A DNA stretch of 6,201 nucleotides, taken from positions 1 through 6,201 of the forward strand of contig CAXTTS010000188.1 in assembly GCA_964247265.1 (NCBI GenBank), read 5' to 3'. The notes under the pieces were generated by a model. That model worked only from the letters and a program-made list of their open reading frames with translations, did not search any database and had not been told where the DNA came from. The first letter of the stretch is position 1. Each line of letters begins with the position of its first letter. Below are positions 1 through 5,587 of the stretch, piece after piece. The position numbers and the translations under genes were made by a program. The DNA is from Alterirhizorhabdus sp964247265 (lineage in GTDB: Bacteria; Pseudomonadota; Alphaproteobacteria; Sphingomonadales; Sphingomonadaceae).

Positions 1-986
1 TCAACAGCTACGGATCGAATGCGCGGCTGGGCGCGTCCGACTGGATGGTGGTGGAGGCCGACGAGAGCGACGGCAGCTTCCTGCGGCTGGACGGCACGAT
101 CGCGGTCGTCACCAATATCGATCCCGAGCATCTCGATCATTATGGCTCGTTCGAGAAGGTGAAGGACAGTTTCGTCGAGTTCGTCGAGAACGTGCCCTTC
201 TATGGCGCGGCCCTGCTGTGCCTGGATCATCCCGAGGTGCAGGCGATCATCCCGCGCGTGCGCGACCGGCGCGTCGTGACCTACGGCTTTTCCGCGCAGG
301 CCGACGTGCGCGGGGTGAACGTGACGCCGATCCCCGGCGGCAACCGCTTCGAGGTGATCGTGCGCCATCGCGACGGCACGACCCGCAGCATCGAGGGGAT
401 CGAGCTGCCGATGCCGGGCCGCCACAATGTGCAGAACGCGTTGGCGGCGGTGGGCGTGGCGCTGGAGATGAACATCCCTGACGCGATCATCGCCAAGGGC
501 TTTGCCGCGTTCGGCGGGGTGAAGCGGCGCTTCACCAAGGTGGGCGAGATCGCGTGCGCCGACGGCCTCGCCACGGTGATCGACGATTACGGCCATCATC
601 CGGTGGAGATACGCGCGGTGCTGTCCGCCGCCCGCGAAGGGGTGACGGGGCGGGTGATCGCGGTGGTGCAGCCGCATCGTTTCTCCCGACTGGGCGATCT
701 GATGAGCGATTTCCAGTCCGCCTTCAACGATGCCGACATGGTGTATGTCGCCCCCGTCTATGCGGCAGGCGAGGAGCCGGTGGCCGGGGTGGATGCCGCC
801 GCTCTGGTGCGCGGGCTGAAGACGCGCGGGCATCGCGCCGCGCAGGAGATAGCGGGACCGGCCGAACTGGCGGCCGCGCTGCGCGATGTCGTGCAGGGCG
901 GAGACATGATAATCTGCCTGGGCGCGGGCGACATCACGAAATGGGCCGCAGGGCTGGCCGGCGCTATCGAAGGAGCAAGAGCATGA
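1..986 (+). CDS. murC: UDP-N-acetylmuramate--L-alanine ligase MurC, 5'-truncated by the window edge
   Basis: MurC is the cytoplasmic ATP-dependent ligase that adds L-Ala to UDP-MurNAc, the first amino acid of the peptidoglycan stem peptide. The frame is open from the left edge (first whole codon at 3), and 327 residues are visible. MurC is usually about 470 residues, so the N-terminal UDP-binding domain and the ATP-binding GTHGKT loop lie outside the window. Visible family motifs are VEADESDGSF (about 51-80), TNIDPEHLDHYGSFE (central domain), GRHNVQNALAA (417-449), the C-terminal-domain block FGGVKRRF followed by DDYGHHP (582-602), and VVQPHRFSR. DDYGHHP with QPHRFSR separates MurC from MurD, MurE and MurF. 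The TGA stop (984-986) overlaps the ATG of the next small gene by 4 bp, which suggests translational coupling. There is no sign of damage. The ATG at 45 is internal, because conserved MurC sequence (SYGSNARLG) precedes it in frame. Confidence 0.97.
   Translation, partial: NSYGSNARLGASDWMVVEADESDGSFLRLDGTIAVVTNIDPEHLDHYGSFEKVKDSFVEFVENVPFYGAALLCLDHPEVQAIIPRVRDRRVVTYGFSAQADVRGVNVTPIPGGNRFEVIVRHRDGTTRSIEGIELPMPGRHNVQNALAAVGVALEMNIPDAIIAKGFAAFGGVKRRFTKVGEIACADGLATVIDDYGHHPVEIRAVLSAAREGVTGRVIAVVQPHRFSRLGDLMSDFQSAFNDADMVYVAPVYAAGEEPVAGVDAAALVRGLKTRGHRAAQEIAGPAELAAALRDVVQGGDMIICLGAGDITKWAAGLAGAIEGARA
970..975 (+). promoter_or_regulatory. Shine-Dalgarno sequence of the small ORF at 983
   Basis: AAGGAG lies inside the last codons of murC, 7 nt before the ATG at 983. 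It is the best match to the anti-SD consensus among the ribosome binding sites in this window. It is the main sequence evidence that the following 71-codon frame is actively translated, rather than only tolerated between murC and murB. Confidence 0.75.
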
Positions 987-1198
987 ACGATCCGTTCGTC
1001 GCGTGGAAGATGCTGCAGGACCAGATGATGGCCGCGCAGAAGGCGCAGCTTGAAGCGGCCACCAAGATGCTGGGCATGACCGGCATGACAGGGATGTCCG
1101 CGCCTATGGAAGGCGCGATGAAGGCCGCGCAGCAGGTGGCCGAGGCCAATGGCAAGGCCTGGGAAACCTGGATGGGCATGTGGGGCGTGCGCAAATGA
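983..1198 (+). CDS. Conserved-context small protein of unknown function (71 aa), Met- and Trp-rich
   Basis: I do not recognise a named family. The product has 71 residues, with 12 Met and 4 Trp (W8, W60, W63, W67). Three parts are visible. An N-terminal stretch (about 3-30, FVAWKMLQDQMMAAQKAQLE...) has helical, amphipathic composition. A short hinge has the tripled motif GMTGMTGM (31-38). A second likely helix (about 45-68) ends AWETWMGMWGVRK. There is no signal peptide and no continuous hydrophobic membrane segment, so it is probably cytosolic and may be surface-binding. The start is fixed by AAGGAG 7 nt upstream. The gene overlaps murC (983-986) and murB (1195-1198) by ATGA at both ends, so it sits in the operon as a translated link. 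The general look (short amphipathic helices, Ala/Gln/Met-rich, WxxW near the end) faintly recalls phasin-like granule or lipid-surface proteins, but that is only a resemblance. It could also be a lineage-specific cell-wall accessory or mainly a coupling ORF. Confidence 0.8.
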   Translation: MNDPFVAWKMLQDQMMAAQKAQLEAATKMLGMTGMTGMSAPMEGAMKAAQQVAEANGKAWETWMGMWGVRK

Positions 1199-2112
1199 AC
1201 CATGCCGCCAGCGTCGCTGCCGTGCCTGTCATGCCGTCCGTGCGCGGACGGCTGACGGCGGCCGCGCCGCTGGCGCCGCTCGTCTGGTTCAAGGCGGGCG
1301 GCACGGCCGAGTGGCTCTTCGAACCCGCCGACGAGGATGATCTCGCCGGCTTCCTGCGCGATCTCGATCCGGCGATGCCGGTTATGGGGCTGGGACTGGG
1401 TTCCAACCTGATCGTGCGCGACGGCGGCGTGGCGGGCGTGGTGGTGCGGCTGGGCAAGGCGTTCGCCCGGGTGGAGGCGATCGACCCGACGACGTTGATC
1501 GCTGGTGGCGGGGCGTCGGGCATCCTCGTCTCCTCCACCGCGCGGGATGTGGGCATCGCCGGGCTGGAGTTCCTCCGGTCGATCCCCGGCACCGTCGGTG
1601 GCTTCGTGCGGATGAACGGCGGGGCCTATGGGCGCGAAACGGCGCAGGTTCTCGACCGTGCCACCGTGCTGCTGCGATCGGGCGAGCGCGTCACGTTTTC
1701 GGGCGACGAGCTGGGCTATTCCTATCGTCACTCCGCACTGCCGCCCGGCGCGATCATCGTGTCGGCGGTGCTGCATGGCGAACCGGGTGAGCCCGCCGCG
1801 ATCCAGGCGGAGATGGACCGCATCGCCGCCGAGCGCGAGGCGAGCCAGCCGCTGCGCAGCCGCACCGGCGGATCGACGTTCAAGAACCCGCCGGGCGAGA
1901 AGGCTTGGGCGCTGATCGATCGCGCCGGTTGTCGCGGGCTGCGGCGCGGCGACGCGCAGGTATCGGAGAAGCACACCAACTTCCTGCTGAACCTGGGCGC
2001 GGCATCGTCGGCGGACATCGAGGCGCTGGGCGAAACCGTGCGCGCGCGGGTGCTGGCGGAAACGGGCGTGGTGCTGGAGTGGGAGATACAGCGGGTGGGG
2101 GTGATGGCGTGA
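1195..2112 (+). CDS. murB: UDP-N-acetylmuramate dehydrogenase MurB (305 aa)
   Basis: MurB is the cytoplasmic FAD enzyme that reduces UDP-GlcNAc-enolpyruvate to UDP-MurNAc with NADPH, the second committed step of peptidoglycan precursor synthesis. The FAD-binding part runs through about residue 150 and includes the GLGLGSNLIVRDGG block (65-78) and SIPGTVGG plus RMNGGAYG (129-146). Likely catalytic residues by family comparison are R178 in YSYRHS, S227 in GGSTFKNP (the proton donor Ser) and E297 in the C-terminal LEWEIQRVG. The length and absence of the E. coli-type extra insert fit the short (type II) MurB common in alphaproteobacteria. The ATG at 1195 is preferred because it forms an ATGA overlap with the preceding small ORF. 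An in-frame ATG at 1180 would add only MGRAQ and overlap further, and an in-frame ATG at 1231 is possible but lacks a ribosome site. The SD before 1195 is weak, so initiation probably depends on coupling. A 115-bp repeat-bearing gap follows. Confidence 0.97.
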   Translation: MNHAASVAAVPVMPSVRGRLTAAAPLAPLVWFKAGGTAEWLFEPADEDDLAGFLRDLDPAMPVMGLGLGSNLIVRDGGVAGVVVRLGKAFARVEAIDPTTLIAGGGASGILVSSTARDVGIAGLEFLRSIPGTVGGFVRMNGGAYGRETAQVLDRATVLLRSGERVTFSGDELGYSYRHSALPPGAIIVSAVLHGEPGEPAAIQAEMDRIAAEREASQPLRSRTGGSTFKNPPGEKAWALIDRAGCRGLRRGDAQVSEKHTNFLLNLGAASSADIEALGETVRARVLAETGVVLEWEIQRVGVMA

Positions 2113-2123
2113 TCCTTCCAATC

Positions 2124-2216
2124 CCGTTCGTTTCGAGCTTGTCGGGAAATCCAGCCGAGCGGGCGGTTCCCGACGGGCGCGTTTCGGCTTCGCTCGACGC
2201 TGCTCGAACCGAGCGG
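2124..2216 (+). repeat. Imperfect inverted repeat (REP-like dispersed element) between murB and ddl
   Basis: The left arm 2124-2144 (CCGTTCGTTTCGAGCTTGTC and one more G) pairs with the right arm 2195-2216. The pairing is 7 bp (one G-T), one mismatch, 7 bp, a 2x3 internal loop, then 4 bp. A second nested perfect 8-bp pair is GTCGGGAA (2141-2148) with TTCCCGAC (2167-2174), with an 18-nt loop. CCGAGCGG also occurs twice as a direct repeat (2155-2162 and 2209-2216). The arm sequence CCGTTCGTTTCGAGCTTGTC and the TTCGCTCGA in the right half resemble an intergenic palindromic repeat that I recall as common in sphingomonad genomes. That family identity is from memory, not tested here. The right half is more diverged than the left, so this is probably an old, decaying copy. 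There is no T-run after either stem, so it is not a classical rho-independent terminator. Confidence 0.6.
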
Positions 2217-2217
2217 A
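2211..2217 (+). promoter_or_regulatory. Weak candidate ribosome binding site for ddl, inside the repeat arm
   Basis: GAGCGGA is the only purine-rich stretch close to the GTG start at 2228, with a 10-nt spacer. It is a poor SD match, and six of its seven bases belong to the right arm of the inverted repeat, so it would be base-paired if the long hairpin forms. Confidence 0.3.
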
Positions 2218-2227
2218 CCTTGATTTC

Positions 2228-3181
2228 GTGACCGTCACTCCTCTCCATGTCGCGGTGCTGATGGGCGGCTGGTCGTCCGAGCGGGACGTGTCGCTGACCA
2301 GCGGCAATGGCGTGGCCGATGCGCTGGAATCGCTCGGCCACCGCGTCACCCGGATCGACATGGAACGCGACGTCGCGGCGCGGCTGGCGGCGGCGGCGCC
2401 CGACGTGGTGTTCAACGCGCTGCACGGCACGCCGGGCGAGGATGGATCGGTGCAGGGTATGCTGGACCTGATGGGGCTGCGCTACACCCATTCCGGCCTC
2501 GCCACGTCGGTGATCGCGATCGACAAGCAGCTGACCAAGAACGAGCTGGTGCCGCACGGCATCCGGATGCCGGCCGGGCTGATGGTGGCGTCCGAAAGCC
2601 TGTACGCCGCCGATCCGCTGCCCCGGCCTTATGTGCTGAAGCCGATCAACGAGGGTTCGTCCGTTGGCGTCGCGATCGTGACCGACAGCGGCAATTACGG
2701 ATCGCCGATCGGGCGCGATGTGGAGGGGCCGTGGCGGCATTTCGACCGGCTGCTGGCCGAACCCTTCATCAAGGGACGCGAGCTGACGGTGGCGGTGCTG
2801 GGCGGCACGGACAACGGGCGCCCGCTGGCCGTGACGGAGCTGAAGCCCAAGAGCGGCTTCTACGATTATGACAGCAAATATACCGACGGCATGACGTTGC
2901 ACATCTGCCCGGCGCAGATCCCGGCGGAGATCGCCTCCTCCGCGCTGGCGATGGCGGTGAAGGCGCACCGCGTGCTGGGCTGCAAGGGCACCTCACGCTC
3001 CGATTTCCGCTGGGACGAGGAGCACGGCGAGGCCGGGCTGTTCCTGCTGGAGGTGAACACCCAGCCGGGCATGACGCCGCTGAGCCTCGTGCCGGAGCAG
3101 GCGCGCTATCTGGGCATCAGCTATCCGCAGCTGGTGCAGCGCATCCTTGAGGAGGCCATGCCCGTGGAGCAGGACGCATGA
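2228..3181 (+). CDS. ddl: D-alanine--D-alanine ligase Ddl (317 aa, GTG start)
   Basis: Ddl is a cytoplasmic ATP-grasp ligase that joins two D-Ala to make the D-Ala-D-Ala terminus added by MurF. Motifs in order are VLMGGWSSERDVS (10-22, with E18 expected to bind the first D-Ala), HGTPGEDGSVQG (66-77), YTHSG (86-90), VLKPINEGSSVGV (136-148, ATP-grasp lysine K138 and the serine loop), SGFYDYDSKY (209-218) and LLEVNTQPGMTPLS (273-286). Likely Mg ligands are D259 (RSDF), E275 and N277. K217-Y218 matches the KY of the omega loop seen in D-Ala-D-Ala enzymes, so depsipeptide (D-Lac) activity is not suggested. The GTG at 2228 is chosen because the first in-frame ATG (2261) falls inside the conserved N-terminal motif, and the length is normal from the GTG. 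The TGA overlaps the ftsQ ATG by 4 bp. The upstream ribosome site is weak and lies in the repeat. Confidence 0.97.
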   Translation: MTVTPLHVAVLMGGWSSERDVSLTSGNGVADALESLGHRVTRIDMERDVAARLAAAAPDVVFNALHGTPGEDGSVQGMLDLMGLRYTHSGLATSVIAIDKQLTKNELVPHGIRMPAGLMVASESLYAADPLPRPYVLKPINEGSSVGVAIVTDSGNYGSPIGRDVEGPWRHFDRLLAEPFIKGRELTVAVLGGTDNGRPLAVTELKPKSGFYDYDSKYTDGMTLHICPAQIPAEIASSALAMAVKAHRVLGCKGTSRSDFRWDEEHGEAGLFLLEVNTQPGMTPLSLVPEQARYLGISYPQLVQRILEEAMPVEQDA

Positions 3182-4158
3182 CCGCGCGCGCACAGCCCGC
3201 GACGATCCGCCGTGGCACCTCGCCCAAGAAACGCGGTCCGGCCAAGCCGCGCGTGGTGGTGAAGACGCAGGCGCAGGCGAACAAGGCGCTGGCGATCATG
3301 CCGCCGCGCGTGGCCGAGGCGGCGAAGCGGGCGGGGCGTTACCTGCTGGCGCTGATCCTGATCGCGGCGGCGATCGCGGGCTTCGTGGCGATGGGCCTGC
3401 CGCAGATGATCGGCACCGAACTGGGCGAGATGCTGGGCCATGCCGGCTTTGCCGTACGCAATGTCGAGATCACCGGCATCGACCGGATGGACCGGCGGCA
3501 GGTGGAGAATGCGGCGCTGGACCAGCAGGCGCGGGCGATGCCGCTCGTCGATCTGGCGGCGATCCGCCAGCGGCTGCTGCAACAGGGCTGGGTGAAGGAT
3601 GCGCGCGTGTCGCGCCGCTTTCCCGACACGCTGGTGATCGACGTGATCGAGCGGCAGCCCGCGGCGATCTGGCAATATCAGCGGCGGCTGGCGCTGGTGG
3701 ATGCGGCTGGCCGGGTGATCGAGCAGGTGCGTCTGGAAGGTACGCCGCTGCCCGATCTGCCGATCGTGATCGGGCCGGGCGCGAACCTGCGGCTGGATGC
3801 GCTGGCGAAGCTGCTGGCGGCCGCGCCGCAGCTGAAACCGATGCTGGATGGGGCGAGCTGGATCGGCAACCGCCGCTGGGATATCCGCTTCCGCTCCGGC
3901 GAGACGCTGTCGCTGCCGGAGGGCGACGCGCAGGCGCATGACGCGCTGGTGGATTTCGCCAAGCGCGACGGCGTGGCGCGGCTGCTGGGGCAGGGCATCG
4001 TCCGCTTCGACATGCGCGTGCCGGGGCGGTTCGTAGTGCGGGTGAAGGATCCGGTGCCGGTGCCGGCGATCGACACGCCGGCGGGGCAAGCGGCGCCAGT
4101 GCCAGCACCGCCGCCGCCGCCGAAGCCGGCGGATGCCGACGGGACGAGCAATACGTGA
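3178..4158 (+). CDS. ftsQ: Cell division protein FtsQ (326 aa)
   Basis: FtsQ is a bitopic inner-membrane divisome protein that connects the cytoplasmic ring to the FtsB/FtsL and septal synthase complex. Residues 1-53 form a basic, Lys/Arg-rich cytoplasmic tail. Residues about 54-74 (YLLALILIAAAIAGFVAMGL) are the single membrane span. Residues about 92-160 form the POTRA domain, starting AVRNVEITGIDRM and containing GWVKDARVSRRFPDTLVIDVIERQP, which is characteristic of FtsQ/DivIB. The beta domain follows, beginning at about AAIWQYQRRLALVDAAGRVI. The last 36 residues (from D291) are a Pro/Ala-rich tail with five consecutive prolines, likely disordered in the periplasm. The ATG overlaps the ddl stop (ATGA) and has GGAG at 3166-3169, 8 nt upstream. 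Sequence identity is low across this family, but domain order and position between ddl and ftsA leave little doubt. Confidence 0.95.
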   Translation: MTARAQPATIRRGTSPKKRGPAKPRVVVKTQAQANKALAIMPPRVAEAAKRAGRYLLALILIAAAIAGFVAMGLPQMIGTELGEMLGHAGFAVRNVEITGIDRMDRRQVENAALDQQARAMPLVDLAAIRQRLLQQGWVKDARVSRRFPDTLVIDVIERQPAAIWQYQRRLALVDAAGRVIEQVRLEGTPLPDLPIVIGPGANLRLDALAKLLAAAPQLKPMLDGASWIGNRRWDIRFRSGETLSLPEGDAQAHDALVDFAKRDGVARLLGQGIVRFDMRVPGRFVVRVKDPVPVPAIDTPAGQAAPVPAPPPPPKPADADGTSNT

Positions 4159-4210
4159 GACGCGCGGGCGATCGGGGACGCTTGCCGGCGGAACATGGTA
4201 GACGGGCGCG

Positions 4211-4217
4211 AAGGGGG
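4211..4217 (+). promoter_or_regulatory. Shine-Dalgarno sequence of ftsA
   Basis: AAGGGGG lies 6 nt before the ATG at 4224. The 65-bp ftsQ-ftsA gap (4159-4223) otherwise shows no clear promoter, terminator or repeat. An ATG at 4195 is out of frame with ftsA. The site supports independent initiation of ftsA, unlike the coupled starts upstream. Confidence 0.65.
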
Positions 4218-4223
4218 TGACGC

Positions 4224-5489
4224 ATGGCGAACACGCATAATGGCAAGCTGATCACCGCGCTGGACATCGGATCGTCGAAGGTGTGCGCGCTGATCGCGCT
4301 GGCGCCCGAGGAGGGCGGCGAATTGCAGGTGCTGGGCACCGGCCAGCGCGAGAGCAAGGGCGTGCGGCGCGGCTATATCGCCGACATGGAGCGCACCGAG
4401 GCCGCGATCCGCGAGGCGGTGGAGCAAGCCGAGCGCATCGCCCGCACCAATATCGAGGATGTGTGGGTAAGCTTTTCGGCCGGCGGGCTGGTGAGTACGC
4501 TCGCATCGGTGGAGGTCGATCTGGGCGGCCACCGCATCGAGCAGCGCGACATAGACGATCTGCTGGCCGCGGGGCGCGGATCGATCGATCCGGAGGGGCG
4601 GATGGTGCTGCACGCCCAGCCGACGCTCTATACGCTCGATGGGCTGAAGGGCACGAAGACGCCGCTGGGCCTCCATGCCGACCGGCTGGGTGTGGACATC
4701 CATGTGGTGGCGGCCGAGGCGTCGCCGGTGCGCAACGTCGATCTGTGCGTGCGATCCGCGCATCTGGAGGTGAAATCGATCGTCGCCTCGCCGATCGCGA
4801 CCGGCATGGCCTGCCTGTCGGACGAGGAGCGCGAGCTGGGCGTGGCGCTGGTGGAGCTGGGCGCGGGGGTGACGAACGTGTCGCTGTTCGCCGGGGGTAT
4901 GCTGGTGGGGCTGCACTCGATCCCGATGGGCGCATCCGATATCACCGACAACATCGCCTCGGCCTTCGGGATGCGGCGCTTCGATGCGGAGCGGATCAAG
5001 ACCTTCTATGGCTCCGCCACCACATCGCCGCGCGACAATCACGACATGATCGACATCGCGCCGATCGGCGGCGACGGCGATGGCGCGGACGGCAACCGCA
5101 TGACCCGGGCACAGCTGATCGCGATCATCCGCCAGCAGCTGGAGCACTGGATGAACGAGGTGGCGGCGACGCTGAAGGCGCTCGGCTTCACCGGGCCGGT
5201 GGGGCGGCAGGTGGTGCTGACCGGCGGCGGCGCCGAACTGAAGGGCATGGCGGATTACGCGCAGGGGCTGCTCGGCCGATCGGTACGGATCGGCCGGCCG
5301 CGCGGGCTGGCCGGTCTGCCCGAAGCGCATTCCGGCCCCGCCTTCGCCGCCGTGGCGGGGCTGGTGCAATATGCCGCGAGCGATCCGATCGACCTGCGCC
5401 AGATCGTGCCGTCCACCACCACCGTGCATCGCCCCAGCGCCTCCAGCATGGTGCAGCGGCTGATATCGGCGTTCCGCCAGGGCTATTAA
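4224..5489 (+). CDS. ftsA: Cell division protein FtsA (421 aa)
   Basis: FtsA is an actin-fold ATP-binding protein that polymerises at mid-cell and ties FtsZ filaments to the inner membrane. Visible parts are the phosphate-1 motif TALDIGSSKVCALI (11-24), the 1C subdomain around residues 85-170 (starting near VSFSAGG), the phosphate-2 region ALVELGAGVTNVSLFAGG (208-225), the adenosine motif VVLTGGGAELKGM (340-352), and the C-terminal amphipathic helix SMVQRLISAFRQGY (408-421) that inserts into the membrane. The C-terminal helix distinguishes FtsA from MreB and DnaK relatives. Length is normal for FtsA. The phosphate-2 loop reads ELGAGV where E. coli has DIGGGT, so the usual acidic residue is Glu and the Thr is replaced by Val. 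A variable Gly/Asp-rich stretch (about 290-301) lies before the last part of the fold. Its own ribosome site is at 4211-4217. The gene is intact and ends with TAA, 98 bp before ftsZ. Confidence 0.98.
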   Translation: MANTHNGKLITALDIGSSKVCALIALAPEEGGELQVLGTGQRESKGVRRGYIADMERTEAAIREAVEQAERIARTNIEDVWVSFSAGGLVSTLASVEVDLGGHRIEQRDIDDLLAAGRGSIDPEGRMVLHAQPTLYTLDGLKGTKTPLGLHADRLGVDIHVVAAEASPVRNVDLCVRSAHLEVKSIVASPIATGMACLSDEERELGVALVELGAGVTNVSLFAGGMLVGLHSIPMGASDITDNIASAFGMRRFDAERIKTFYGSATTSPRDNHDMIDIAPIGGDGDGADGNRMTRAQLIAIIRQQLEHWMNEVAATLKALGFTGPVGRQVVLTGGGAELKGMADYAQGLLGRSVRIGRPRGLAGLPEAHSGPAFAAVAGLVQYAASDPIDLRQIVPSTTTVHRPSASSMVQRLISAFRQGY

Positions 5490-5554
5490 ATCGCGATCCG
5501 GGTTCAGTTTTCGCGTGCGTTGCGGAATCGGATCGGGCAAGTTTTCAGACAAGC

Positions 5555-5575
5555 GTAGGGCCGCCGTGCGGCTAC
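5555..5575 (+). other. Hairpin abutting the ftsZ ribosome binding site
   Basis: GTAG-GG-CCGC (5555-5564) pairs with GCGGCTAC (5568-5575) across a 3-nt loop. This gives an 8-bp stem with a 2-nt GG bulge; a bulge-free version gives a 5-bp GC-rich stem plus one G-T pair. The stem ends on the base before AGGAG. It has no following T-run, so it is not a terminator. It could mask or present the ftsZ ribosome site or mark an mRNA 5' end. Confidence 0.45.
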
Positions 5576-5580
5576 AGGAG
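5576..5580 (+). promoter_or_regulatory. Shine-Dalgarno sequence of ftsZ
   Basis: AGGAG lies 7 nt before the ATG at 5588, a strong site with good spacing. It decides this start over the in-frame ATG at 5603 (M6), which has no comparable upstream motif. Confidence 0.75.
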
Positions 5581-5587
5581 ATACCAG

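Larger units (their letters stand above)
5490..5587 (+). promoter_or_regulatory. ftsA-ftsZ intergenic leader with a GANTC site and possible ftsZ promoter
   Basis: This 98-bp spacer is less GC-rich than its surroundings in its first two thirds. It holds one GAATC (5525-5529), a match to the CcrM methylation sequence GANTC. A weak sigma70-like pair is possible: TTGCGG (5520-5525) and TTTCAG (5543-5548) with a 17-nt gap; the -10 box is poor. If real, the methylation site would overlap the -35 edge and spacer. A single TTAA overlaps the ftsA stop, but there is no full CtrA box (TTAA-N7-TTAA). The hairpin at 5555-5575 and the SD at 5576-5580 form the downstream end. That ftsZ has its own promoter is plausible from other alphaproteobacteria but is not shown by sequence alone. 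Confidence 0.4.

Noticed and set aside
554..1198. 214-codon plus-strand frame running from inside murC into the small ORF
   Set aside because: The first part is the Arg-rich alternate frame of murC. Only the segment from the ATG at 983, which has an SD, is credible.
2124..2216. Rho-independent terminator after murB
   Set aside because: The stems are long and imperfect, and neither is followed by a T-run. Co-oriented ddl follows at once, so a dispersed repeat is a better reading.
1905..2231. 108-codon plus-strand frame across the murB end and the murB-ddl gap
   Set aside because: Its first part is the alternate frame of murB and the rest is the repeat element. No start signal or motif supports it.
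964..2430. 488-codon minus-strand open frame across the small ORF, murB and the start of ddl
   Set aside because: It is a shadow of the plus-strand genes with no recognisable domain, and it spans a gap and three genes.
2900..3060. Ddl as a D-Ala-D-Lac (glycopeptide resistance) ligase
   Set aside because: The omega-loop KY pair and normal dcw location fit a housekeeping D-Ala-D-Ala ligase. There are no van-type neighbours.
5480..5500. CtrA binding box near the ftsA stop
   Set aside because: Only one TTAA half-site is present; the second half-site expected after 7 nt is missing.
3678..5552. 624-codon open frame on the minus strand across ftsQ and ftsA
   Set aside because: It is antisense to two clear genes. 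Its composition (Arg, His, Gln, Pro, Ala-rich without motifs) is what high-GC codon bias produces on the opposite strand.
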